Below, in pieces: positions 51,195 to 59,401 of a DNA stretch of 64,000 nucleotides (the stretch's first letter is position 1; each line of letters starts with the position of its first letter). Under the pieces are notes generated by a model. It had not been told where the DNA came from and ran no database searches. It saw only the letters and a program-made list of their open reading frames with translations. Origin of the DNA: Saprospiraceae bacterium (GTDB taxonomy: Bacteria > Bacteroidota > Bacteroidia > Chitinophagales > Saprospiraceae); contig JAIYAP010000071.1 in the NCBI GenBank assembly GCA_027488935.1, positions 62,001 through 126,000 of the forward strand. The letters run 5' to 3'. The position numbers and the translations under genes were made by a program.

Positions 51195-52238
51195 TTATTT
51201 CACCCGCAAAAAAGCTTGAGCGAGTGCCAAACCTTGTATTTGCAATTGCACAAAATGTTGCAAGGTTTCGTAATCGTCCTGCGCATATTTTAAAAAACCG
51301 GACGCTTGGCCAAACACCGCAGGCAATGGCGATTTTTTGATCAAATAATAGCCATCCAGAAAATCGCGGATGCCCCCCGAAATGATCAATTGTTGCACCT
51401 TGCATTTTTCGCCCAGTTCACTTACGGCTTCTTTTACATAAAGCAACATTTCAGCCGCGGTATGTCCGGTAGCAGCCAGTGAACCAAAAACGGATTTATG
51501 TACCTCGCTGCTGCGCAACAATTCGAGTTTGGCAAAATTGGTGCCACCCGCGGCCGCAAACTCAATCGCTTCAATCGGAAGCTGCAACAATGCCTTCAAA
51601 CTTTCCGGCCCCATGCCTTGTCCAACTTCTTTCACAATCAGGCGAATGTCGAGTTTTTCCAATAAAGTTTCGATGGTCTGAAGCGACGAATGTACAAACC
51701 GGTCGCCTTCAGGTTGCAACGCTTCCTGCAAAGGATTTACGTGTACCATCAAGCCATCGGCTTCCAGTTTTTTTACCAGCTCGCTTATTTTCGAAAATTG
51801 TTTGTCGTGAATCAGTTGTTCCAATTGCGCAATACCGAGGTTGGCATACAAAGGGACCGCATCGCCCATCCATTTGCGCACGGCAAAATCGGGTAAAAAT
51901 TCGTCGCTGTTTAAAAGCTGTCGACAAGAGCCCAGGCCCATACCCATGCCAAATTCGCCGCAGGCACGCGCCAGATTTTTGTTAATTACGGCCGCCATGG
52001 CTGTTCCGCCGGTCATCGATGAAACCCAAAGCGGCGCACGCAATGTTTTATGTAAAAATTGAAAAGGTACTAAATTTTTTTCGTCGGGATGCGGCGCCAG
52101 TAAAGGTTCGTAATAAAACCGCTGGTTGAGTTCCTCGGAACTGACCCGACTTGCAAAGGCAAGCTCGATATGATCTTTTTTGCGTGTAACAGCCGTTGGA
52201 TCATCATTTTGAACAGCCTTGATTGGATCAGATGTCAT
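51195..52238 (-). CDS. fni: Type 2 isopentenyl-diphosphate delta-isomerase
   Basis: Fni is an FMN- and NAD(P)H-dependent enzyme that isomerises isopentenyl diphosphate to dimethylallyl diphosphate, the two isoprenoid units. The 347-residue TIM-barrel protein shows RKKDHIELAF (substrate-binding Arg/Lys-His), APLWVSSMTGGT (FMN-binding), GMGLGSCRQLL, VHVNPLQEALQPEGD and KEVGQGM. The order matches the family throughout. Next to mvaA it marks use of the mevalonate route, usual in Saprospiria-like bacteria but not in most Bacteroidota. Confidence 0.94.
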   Translation of the reverse strand: MTSDPIKAVQNDDPTAVTRKKDHIELAFASRVSSEELNQRFYYEPLLAPHPDEKNLVPFQFLHKTLRAPLWVSSMTGGTAMAAVINKNLARACGEFGMGMGLGSCRQLLNSDEFLPDFAVRKWMGDAVPLYANLGIAQLEQLIHDKQFSKISELVKKLEADGLMVHVNPLQEALQPEGDRFVHSSLQTIETLLEKLDIRLIVKEVGQGMGPESLKALLQLPIEAIEFAAAGGTNFAKLELLRSSEVHKSVFGSLAATGHTAAEMLLYVKEAVSELGEKCKVQQLIISGGIRDFLDGYYLIKKSPLPAVFGQASGFLKYAQDDYETLQHFVQLQIQGLALAQAFLRVK

Positions 52239-52324
52239 GTTTTAGAAAAATTTGTCAGGAGCAAGGACTGTTAACAATGCACGCTATGAAAAGTTGAGCA
52301 AAACTGGTAGCAAAACGCATTGTT

Positions 52325-53854
52325 TTAAGCCTCTTGCGTAAATTGCAACACCTCTTCTACAAATTGGCGGTGGTTGGCCAAACGTGGCACCTTGTTTTGG
52401 TTGCCAAATTTTCCGCGCGCCCGCATCCAGCGCATAAAAGTGCCTTTGGGTACAGTACGCAAACGCAATTGATCGAGCGCCATACCTTTAAACCGCTTTG
52501 CCTCGTAGTCCGAATTAATCCGTTGCAAGGTTTCGTCCAACAACTGATTAAATTGTGCCAAATCGCCCGGTTCCTTTTCAAATTCTACCACCCATTCATG
52601 TCCGCCTTTGCTGCGGTTGTTTTCACCAAAATAAACGGGTGCCGCAGTGTATTCATTGACCACAACATCCATTTTTTGGCAAGTTTCGGCAAGGGCTTTA
52701 TCGGTATCGCCTACCATGACTTCCTCTCCAAAAGCGTTGATAAATTGTTTGGTTCGGCCCGTAATTAAAAAGCAATGCGGATTTTTTCTGGTAAATATCA
52801 GGGTATCGCCTGGCATGTAGCGCCACAGTCCACTATTCGTCGTAATCAACATGGCATAATTTTTCCCAATTTCTACATCCGCAAGGGTTACCGTGCGCGG
52901 AAACTCCTTGTCCAATTCTTCAATGGGTAAAAATTCGTAAAAAATACCGTTGTCGGCAAACAGCAACATGTCGTGTACACCCAAATCGCATTGCGCACCA
53001 AAATACCCTTCTGAGGCGTTGTAAATTTCCTGGTACACAAAATTATCGCTCGGAATGAGTGCATGAAATTTTTGTCGATGCGGTTCAAATCCCACGCCTC
53101 CATGCATGTATGCCTGCAAGTGTGGCCAGACCTCCAGGATGTTCGATTTGCCGGTTTTTTCCAAAATCATCCGAAACAACACGATAATCCAGGTGGGTAC
53201 CCCGCCAAACATCACAATATCATCCTGCTTACTGATCACCGTAGCGATTTGATTAATTTTATCTTCAAAATTGGGTTGTAACGCAATTTCAAAATCAGGC
53301 GTATAAAACATGCGGCCGATCGCGGGCATGTGAAACGTCAGCAGCGCACTAATATCTCCAAATTTTGTTTTCGGGTATTCTTTTAAAGATTCGTAACTAC
53401 CGGGCAACACTAAATTGCGCCGCCGAAAAACTTCCATATCCGGCTTGTTGTGGTACAACAAAGCCAAGGAGTCCCAACTACCAGCAATATGACAGTCGTA
53501 TAAATTGGTTTCGGGTATAGGAATAAATTTACTTTTTTCGCTGGTCGTTCCGCTACTTTTGCTGTACCAATTTACCTCCCCGGGCCATAGCACATTTTGC
53601 TCACCTTGCATCATGCGGGCAATTGAACCTTTTATACCTTCATAGTCTTGCATGGGAACCGTTTTTGCAAACGATTCCGCGTTACGAATGGAAGAAAAGC
53701 CATACTTTTTTCCATATTCCGTATCCTTGCCAGCATCGAGCAAAGTATGGAGCCAACGTTCCTGAGCCTCCTCTGGTCGTAGCATATACCCTTCGATACG
53801 CCGCATGCGCATTCGTAAAAATTGTTTTACGAGTTCATTGACCAACCATTTCAT
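52325..53854 (-). CDS. GH3 auxin-responsive-promoter family protein (acyl-adenylase-like)
   Basis: GH3 proteins belong to the ANL adenylating superfamily; plant members conjugate amino acids to hormones, and bacterial roles are mostly unknown. The 509-residue protein has the ATP loop YSKSSGTTSEKSKFIPI, the YNASEGYFG motif and YMPGDTLIFT, in family order. No membrane segment is visible. It sits 86 bases upstream of fni on the same strand, so it may be cotranscribed with the mevalonate genes. That hints at a carboxylate-activating step near isoprenoid or lipid metabolism (inference). Confidence 0.9.
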   Translation of the reverse strand: MKWLVNELVKQFLRMRMRRIEGYMLRPEEAQERWLHTLLDAGKDTEYGKKYGFSSIRNAESFAKTVPMQDYEGIKGSIARMMQGEQNVLWPGEVNWYSKSSGTTSEKSKFIPIPETNLYDCHIAGSWDSLALLYHNKPDMEVFRRRNLVLPGSYESLKEYPKTKFGDISALLTFHMPAIGRMFYTPDFEIALQPNFEDKINQIATVISKQDDIVMFGGVPTWIIVLFRMILEKTGKSNILEVWPHLQAYMHGGVGFEPHRQKFHALIPSDNFVYQEIYNASEGYFGAQCDLGVHDMLLFADNGIFYEFLPIEELDKEFPRTVTLADVEIGKNYAMLITTNSGLWRYMPGDTLIFTRKNPHCFLITGRTKQFINAFGEEVMVGDTDKALAETCQKMDVVVNEYTAAPVYFGENNRSKGGHEWVVEFEKEPGDLAQFNQLLDETLQRINSDYEAKRFKGMALDQLRLRTVPKGTFMRWMRARGKFGNQNKVPRLANHRQFVEEVLQFTQEA

Positions 53855-53963
53855 GTATCGGGGATGATCGTTTTGCTGTATTACCGAAAGGCGAAAATAG
53901 AAAATAAGACCGAACTAAACACCGAAGCTTGTGTACAAGCAAAAAAATGGGCGATTAGAGGAC

Positions 53964-53971
53964 TACCTTTG
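53964..53971 (+). promoter_or_regulatory. -7 element TACCTTTG for the flavoprotein gene
   Basis: A perfect motif match 20 bases upstream of ATG 53992 and 29 bases upstream of the in-frame ATG 54001. Confidence 0.65.
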
Positions 53972-53991
53972 CACCAAATATAAACATAATT

Positions 53992-55233
53992 ATGCGATCT
54001 ATGGACATCGCGATTATTGGTGGAGGGGCTGCTGGTTTTTTTTCCGCCATTACTTGCGCAACAGCTATGCCACAAAGTCGGGTTACGATTTTTGAGCGCG
54101 GCAAATCGGTGCTCGAAAAAGTGCGCATCAGTGGCGGCGGTCGTTGCAATGTAACGCATGCCTGTTTCGATGCCAAAACCCTGGTGCAGTATTATCCAAG
54201 GGGTAGTCGCGAGTTATTGGGCCCTTTTATGCAATTTGGACCGCAACAAACCATCGATTGGTTTCAAAAACGGGGCGTTGCCCTAAAAACGGAAGCCGAT
54301 GGGCGTATGTTTCCTACCACTGATAATTCTCAAACCATTGTCGATTGCCTGCAAAAAGCCGCGCAACAGGCCGGGGTTGTCGTGCGCACCCACACCCGGG
54401 TTGAAAAAATTTTTTTAGCTGCCGATAAAAAAATTTTTCAGCTGCAAGTTCAAGGAGAAGCCAAACCACTTTCTTTTTCAAAAGTACTCATCGCGACGGG
54501 TAGCAATACCGCCATTTGGGAAATGTTACAATCGTTGGGACATACCATTGTGCCGCCTGTTCCGTCGTTGTTTACGTTTAATATTAAAGATCCGCGCATC
54601 CTGGATTTGATGGGAATTGCGGCAGCGCATGCGCAAGTACGGGTGCCAGGTACCAAATTGCAATCGGAAGGCCCGTTGCTCATCACCCACTGGGGCATGA
54701 GTGGCCCGGGCATTTTGCGTTTATCGGCTTGGGGTGCGCGCGCCTTGGAAGCCCATGCCTACCAATTTCCGCTGGAAGTCAATTGGCTGGGCCGCCTGGA
54801 TGCCGAAGCGATATCAGATCAGTTGCAACAGCAAAAAATGGAACATGCCAAAAAATTAATCTTTGCCCGACCGCTTTTTGAATTGCCTGCACGTTTGTGG
54901 GAAAGATTGGTCACTGCAGCCGAAATTCCGGATACCCTGCGTTGGGCCGATTTGGATAAAAAACGCATGCAAAAACTGATTACCCAATTATCGGCGGGCA
55001 GTTTTTCGGTAAAAGGAAAAAGCACGTTTAAAGAAGAATTTGTGACCGCTGGCGGCGTGGCGCTGAACGAGGTCAATTTTAAAACTTTTGAAAGCAAAAA
55101 AGTGCCAGGTTTATACCTGGCAGGAGAAGTGTTAGACATTGATGCCATCACGGGTGGTTTTAATTTTCAAGCTGCGTGGACGGGCGCCTGGATTGCGGGC
55201 AATGCGATGGCCCACGCTTTGACCCCGGAATAA
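53992..55233 (+). CDS. HI0933/YhiN-family FAD-dependent oxidoreductase
   Basis: This 413-residue flavoprotein opens with a Rossmann loop (DIAIIGGGAAGFFSA) and the family signature KVRISGGGRCNVTH. It ends with GLYLAGEVLDIDAITGGFNFQAAW in two conserved blocks. The family is annotated as aminoacetone oxidase-like or BaiN-like reductase, but the true substrate is generally unknown. Either ATG 53992 (MRSMDIA) or 54001 (MDIA) could be the start; the second places the Rossmann strand at the usual position. The gene is divergent from the GH3 gene and has its own promoter motif. Confidence 0.9.
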   Translation: MRSMDIAIIGGGAAGFFSAITCATAMPQSRVTIFERGKSVLEKVRISGGGRCNVTHACFDAKTLVQYYPRGSRELLGPFMQFGPQQTIDWFQKRGVALKTEADGRMFPTTDNSQTIVDCLQKAAQQAGVVVRTHTRVEKIFLAADKKIFQLQVQGEAKPLSFSKVLIATGSNTAIWEMLQSLGHTIVPPVPSLFTFNIKDPRILDLMGIAAAHAQVRVPGTKLQSEGPLLITHWGMSGPGILRLSAWGARALEAHAYQFPLEVNWLGRLDAEAISDQLQQQKMEHAKKLIFARPLFELPARLWERLVTAAEIPDTLRWADLDKKRMQKLITQLSAGSFSVKGKSTFKEEFVTAGGVALNEVNFKTFESKKVPGLYLAGEVLDIDAITGGFNFQAAWTGAWIAGNAMAHALTPE

Positions 55234-55286
55234 GTACTTCTTTAAGTATTACCACCATTTTCGATCCCATAAATGCCAGTATCTTT

Positions 55287-55294
55287 TACCTTTG
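55287..55294 (+). promoter_or_regulatory. -7 element TACCTTTG for the glycosyltransferase gene
   Basis: A perfect motif match 32 bases upstream of the ATG at 55327. Confidence 0.65.
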
Positions 55295-55326
55295 CCTTTT
55301 ATTTTGCCACATAAAGTGCCTTTTTC

Positions 55327-56046
55327 ATGAGCGAAACCCTTTCGATTGTTATACCGGCTTATAATGAAGCCCGAACAATCCATTTAATTCTCGATAAAGT
55401 AAAAAATGTTGAACTGGTCCAGGGGATACAAAAAGAGATCATAATCACCAACGATTGTTCAAAAGATGATACGGAAGGCGCAATTCAGCGTTATATGGCC
55501 GCCAATCCGGAGTTGAACATTCGGTATTTGAAACATGAAGTAAACCAGGGCAAAGGTGCGGCGCTGCATACGGGCATCCAACATGCTTCGGGTAAATACC
55601 TGATCATTCAGGATGCCGATCTGGAATATGATCCGGCAGAGTACAATATTTTGTTGCGCCCCATTTTGGACGGTTACGCCGATGTGGTGTACGGCTCGCG
55701 CTTTATGGGCGGTCGGCCACACCGAATTTTGTTCTTCTGGCACAGCATCGGAAATAAATTTTTAACCACCCTGTCCAACATATTTACCAACCTCAACCTC
55801 ACCGACATGGAAACCTGCTACAAGCTGTTTCGTTCGGATATGGTTAAAGGTTTGAAACTAAAGGAAAAACGTTTCGGATTTGAGCCCGAGGTAACCGCCA
55901 AAATTAGCCGCATCCACGATGTGCGTATTTACGAAGTGGGCATCTCTTATTACGGTCGATCCTATGAAGAAGGAAAAAAAATTGGTGCAAAAGATGGTTT
56001 TCGCGCCATTTATTGTATTTTAAAATACAATCTTTGGGCTAAATAA
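55327..56046 (+). CDS. Family 2 glycosyltransferase, DPM1-like polyprenyl-phosphate sugar transferase
   Basis: The 239-residue GT-A enzyme has [26 protein letters not shown] and the metal-binding QDADLEYDP motif, then the MGGRPHR and [10 protein letters not shown] blocks characteristic of dolichol-phosphate-mannose-synthase-like enzymes. No transmembrane helix is present, so it is the soluble DPM1-type form. Such enzymes make polyprenyl-phosphate sugars that GT-C enzymes, such as the TPR protein at 31993 in this window, can use (inference). A strong terminator follows at 56095. Confidence 0.92.
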   Translation: MSETLSIVIPAYNEARTIHLILDKVKNVELVQGIQKEIIITNDCSKDDTEGAIQRYMAANPELNIRYLKHEVNQGKGAALHTGIQHASGKYLIIQDADLEYDPAEYNILLRPILDGYADVVYGSRFMGGRPHRILFFWHSIGNKFLTTLSNIFTNLNLTDMETCYKLFRSDMVKGLKLKEKRFGFEPEVTAKISRIHDVRIYEVGISYYGRSYEEGKKIGAKDGFRAIYCILKYNLWAK

Positions 56047-56094
56047 ATTCTTTTTTTTCAACAAATTGCCCAAATTTTATATTTTCTAAGCCTT

Positions 56095-56130
56095 AAAAAG
56101 GATAAATCTTACATGATTTATCCTTTTTTG
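56095..56130 (+). terminator. Intrinsic terminator after the glycosyltransferase gene
   Basis: AAAAAGGATAAATC (56095-56108) pairs perfectly with GATTTATCCTTTTT (56115-56128) around loop TTACAT, with the T run continuing to 56129. It separates the coding region from the RNA repeats. Confidence 0.88.
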
Positions 56131-56244
56131 TTTTTATAAAATACTGTAAAACAATATTTTAGTATTTTATTTAATGCTTTTACATCTGCTTTTTATACTT
56201 AACAAATACTGTTTTTTGTCCTTTGCAAGTCAGGCAACCTGTTG

Positions 56245-56380
56245 CACTTTTGTATCATCAATAACAACAAAGCGCAGCAATAAAGCACACGCTGACAGGA
56301 TTGATACCAACTTCGAAACTTTTCATGAGATTATATACGGGAAACCGGCGCGATGCAAACGAGCATCGCGCTTTTTTTTT
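56245..56380 (+). ncRNA. Candidate small RNA, copy 1 (most diverged)
   Basis: The unit begins with the promoter-like octamer CACTTTTG (56245-56252), so a transcript of about 125 nt would run from near 56256 to 56380. The end is a perfect intrinsic terminator: GCGCGATGC (56348-56356), loop AAACGA, GCATCGCGC (56363-56371) and nine T. The last 66 bases (56315-56380) are identical to copies 2 and 3. The 5' part differs from them at many positions yet keeps exactly the same length. A small GAAA-capped hairpin (CGG/CCG near 56338-56347) precedes the terminator. No start codon or stop codon is shared with the other copies. Confidence 0.7.
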
Positions 56381-56660
56381 ATGTACCTCTTGTGATGTTA
56401 AATTCAGAGCCGATTGCATAAAACCAACAGCATCGGATTGTATCCAGGTTTTTATTTGCTAAATTTTAATACTACGCGCTTTTTTATTTCTATTTTTCTT
56501 TAGTTTACAAATTTTTTAATCAACAAATCGTAAAAATTTTAGCACAATTTGAATGTAAGATATTATAAATGAATAAGTTGTGTTATTAAATAGTTTTTGT
56601 GAATAAAAAAACGTTCAACAAAACCTAAATAATGTTCTTTACAGACCGGTGTTCTTGCTG

Positions 56661-56796
56661 CACTTTTGTATCATCAAGAACGACAAACGCAGTCAAGTAC
56701 ATGAAAGCGGCCAAACTTGATACCAACACTGAAACTTTTCATGAGATTATATACGGGAAACCGGCGCGATGCAAACGAGCATCGCGCTTTTTTTTT
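56661..56796 (+). ncRNA. Candidate small RNA, copy 2
   Basis: It has the same arrangement as copy 1: CACTTTTG at 56661-56668, predicted transcript 56672-56796 and terminator stem 56764-56787 with nine T. In the 5' half TCAAGT (56693-56698) can pair with ACTTGA (56715-56720), and ATGAAA can pair with TTTCAT further on. Nearly identical to copy 3. An open frame passes through it but has no stop before the terminator. Confidence 0.75.
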
Positions 56797-57034
56797 ACCC
56801 CTGCAAAGCGGTCCGCGCGTTCAAACCAACGATGGTAACTATCGCGCAAAAAAAATTGAAAACATTACGTCTTTTAAAGTAATTTTTTTTCAACAAAAAG
56901 GTTCTTTAGTCTTAAAAATTTTAGTTTTAAATAATTGATTTACAATAAAATATGTTTTTATTTGCCCTAATTTAAAGACTAAGATCAAAAAACAAAACCT
57001 GATTATTGTTCTTTCGGAGCCAATGCTTATGCTG

Positions 57035-57170
57035 CACTTTTGTATCATCAAGAACGACAAACGCAGTCAAGTACATGAAAGCGGCTCAACTTGATACCAA
57101 CACTGAAACTTTTCATGAGATTATATACGGGAAACCGGCGCGATGCAAACGAGCATCGCGCTTTTTTTTT
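57035..57170 (+). ncRNA. Candidate small RNA, copy 3
   Basis: CACTTTTG lies at 57035-57042, the predicted transcript runs 57046-57170, and the terminator stem is 57138-57161 with nine T. Over the whole unit only two adjacent bases (57086-57087) differ from copy 2. A TTGTTCTTT block about 28 bases upstream of the -7 element is shared with copy 2 (TGTTCTTT) and partly with copy 1. It ends 19 bases before the stop codon of the convergent serine hydrolase gene, so its terminator may also limit that transcript. Confidence 0.75.
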
Positions 57171-57189
57171 GTGGTTTCCATACTTGCTG

Positions 57190-59301
57190 CTAAAGTTTTT
57201 TTGCCAGGAAGTTTGCATTCGGTTGATCCAAGTGCAGGCCTGTAACTTTTCCTTTTTCATCCAATATAAACAAGACGCTAAATCCGTTTGCATCTTTCAG
57301 TTTGAACCGCAAGTCAGCATCTGGAAGCAGTGTATAGGGCGGCTGATTGGGCACAATGAGGATCAGTTTACTTTGGTTGGTTTCAACGGTAAGCGAAAGG
57401 TCCAGGGTTTCAATTTTGTATTTTCCGGCAAGTTGCTGTAAAAAGATCGGATCTGATAAACGGTCAGGCGCAAGTTTTACAAAATGTATATCTGCTGAAA
57501 GCGGATCCGGTGCGGTACTGATCTGGTAAATTTGCCCGTTGTTGTCCGTTTGAAAATTGATCATAAAACTGATTCCTAATAATGTATCGGTCGCCCGGAA
57601 AACATCATAATGCCAATGCTCCATCGATAAATAAAAGGAATTGAAATGTAAACGCAGTTTGTCGCCTGTTTTTTCAATTTCTATTTTTCCATAACCGGGA
57701 TGCTCAAAAACGCCCGTATACGCTTCCAGATTTTGGCTTGCTTTTGTATTTAAAATTTTGGCCGGAACCTGTTTTTTATCCCCCTGCGTTGCGTCCACTT
57801 CCTGCGTTCTCCCAAAATTACGGGTAGCCCAATCGGTATATTCCAAGTCTAAAAACAGATCGGTTGCATAACGCGCCAAGGTTGAAGGCACGGTGCTGGC
57901 ATTTTGATTGCATAAAATCACGAGGCCAAAATCTTTTTCGGGCACCAAATATACCAGCGCGGTAAAACCATCAATATTGCCGCCGTGCTCTACAATTCGA
58001 ATCCCTTTTTGGCGATACACAAACCAGCCCAAGGCATAAGAAGGATCGGTAAGTTCGGGTGATGTAACAAACATCGCATCCAGCATCAGCATTTGCGGGG
58101 TATGCAGGCGTTTTAGTTCCCGATCGCTCACGATGCGTATGTCGCCCAGTTTCCCATCACTCAAGTGCAAGCGCACCCACTGCAACATGTCCGTCGCCGT
58201 CGAATTGATACTTCCCGCCGGGCCAATGGCATCCAGGTTGCGGTAGGGCAACAGTACATTGTGTTTTTCTTCCAAGGAATACGCTTTGGCGGCCTCTTTG
58301 TATTTGCTTAGACCGGCAACCGAGGTGTTTGAGTTTTTCATGCCCAAGGGTTGAAAAATCTCCGTTTCCACATATTTTTCCCATCTGGTACCCGTAACGC
58401 GTTCCACCATATAACCGGCCGTCATAAACATCAGGTTATTGTACTGCCAAGTCGTGCGCATGGGTTTGTTGGGCGGCAAAAATTGCAAGCGCTCAAAAAT
58501 TTCTTTGCGTGAAAAGTTCGATCCGTACCACATCAAATCATGGCGGGGCAACCCCGAGCGGTGGCTTAAAAGGTCCAACGCATTGATCGATTGGGTAGCG
58601 AATGCATCGTATAATTTAAAATCGGGAAGATATTGTACAATCGGTTTTTCCCAATCCAGCTGATCACGGTCGGCCATGATACCCAAACAAAGGGACGTAA
58701 ATGCTTTGCTGGAAGAACCAATGGCAAATTGTGTGTTGGCGGTTACAGGCAATTTATTTTCCAAATCGCGGTAGCCAAATCCGTCGAGCAAAACGGTTTT
58801 TCCATCTTTTACCATCCCAATCGCAAGGCCGGGTGTATTTTGTTGTATGCGCAGCGAATCGACTAAATGCCGAAAACGTTCGAGCTTGGATTGTGTTTGA
58901 AGCTGGTTCTCTAGCAGTTTTGTTGCGCTTATTTTGGTAACCTTCGTCGGGAGGAATTGTCCGCTTTGCATAAAGGTTCCAGATAAAATGGCTGCTTGTT
59001 CATCAAATGTTCCGGAAAAGGAGGCCTTACCGGGCACTTCGGGCAATTTGAACTGCGCCTTCTTCCCGTCAATCACCAATTCGGCTAATTTCATCCCTTT
59101 TACCTGTTGTAACGGGATATCCAGGGTGCCCGACCATGTATTTTGAACAAAAGTTAAATGGATGGTGATTGCAAGTTGCATCCCAGGCAACTCGATCGCG
59201 CCTTCCCAATCGCCTTCATAATTCGCTTGCGCTTGTACCGAAGTAAGGCTCAGAAAAAGCGGGCATGCTAAAGCTAAAATAAAACGTAGTATTTTTCTCA
59301 T
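57190..59301 (-). CDS. Serine hydrolase of the beta-lactamase class C family with lipocalin-like and DUF3471 domains
   Basis: This 703-residue exported protein has a signal peptide (residues 1-25, MRKILRFILALACPLFLSLT). An N-terminal beta-rich domain (about 28-125, YEGDWEGAIELPG) is followed by the penicillin-binding/beta-lactamase fold. The catalytic Ser196-x-x-Lys199 is in GSSSKAF, the Tyr-Asn pair is in WQYNNLMF, and VEHGGNIDGF replaces the KTG box. DUF3471-type beta domains fill the C-terminus. These proteins are usually esterases or D-aminopeptidases rather than antibiotic resistance enzymes. Location is the periplasm. Confidence 0.9.
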   Translation of the reverse strand: MRKILRFILALACPLFLSLTSVQAQANYEGDWEGAIELPGMQLAITIHLTFVQNTWSGTLDIPLQQVKGMKLAELVIDGKKAQFKLPEVPGKASFSGTFDEQAAILSGTFMQSGQFLPTKVTKISATKLLENQLQTQSKLERFRHLVDSLRIQQNTPGLAIGMVKDGKTVLLDGFGYRDLENKLPVTANTQFAIGSSSKAFTSLCLGIMADRDQLDWEKPIVQYLPDFKLYDAFATQSINALDLLSHRSGLPRHDLMWYGSNFSRKEIFERLQFLPPNKPMRTTWQYNNLMFMTAGYMVERVTGTRWEKYVETEIFQPLGMKNSNTSVAGLSKYKEAAKAYSLEEKHNVLLPYRNLDAIGPAGSINSTATDMLQWVRLHLSDGKLGDIRIVSDRELKRLHTPQMLMLDAMFVTSPELTDPSYALGWFVYRQKGIRIVEHGGNIDGFTALVYLVPEKDFGLVILCNQNASTVPSTLARYATDLFLDLEYTDWATRNFGRTQEVDATQGDKKQVPAKILNTKASQNLEAYTGVFEHPGYGKIEIEKTGDKLRLHFNSFYLSMEHWHYDVFRATDTLLGISFMINFQTDNNGQIYQISTAPDPLSADIHFVKLAPDRLSDPIFLQQLAGKYKIETLDLSLTVETNQSKLILIVPNQPPYTLLPDADLRFKLKDANGFSVLFILDEKGKVTGLHLDQPNANFLAKKL

Positions 59302-59335
59302 ATGATTTGGTCGTTGATTCGATACAAATAAATAA

Positions 59336-59363
59336 AAAAAGCACGGTGTTGGCCGTGCTTTTT
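59336..59363 (-). terminator. Intrinsic terminator after the MORN-caspase gene
   Basis: A GCACGG/CCGTGC stem extended by A/T pairs (59336-59363) lies between the two minus-strand genes. On the minus strand it ends in a T run. Confidence 0.8.
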
Positions 59364-59401
59364 AGATGTAAGTCTTATTAAAAGAGATGGGTTGTTGAAA
59401 T

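Noticed and set aside
56632-56838. Peptides such as the HEIIYGKPARCKRAS frame through the RNA repeats
   Set aside because: The start codon is missing in copy 1, no stop codon precedes the terminator, and each copy ends in a different unrelated tail, so the shared frame is explained by shared RNA sequence.
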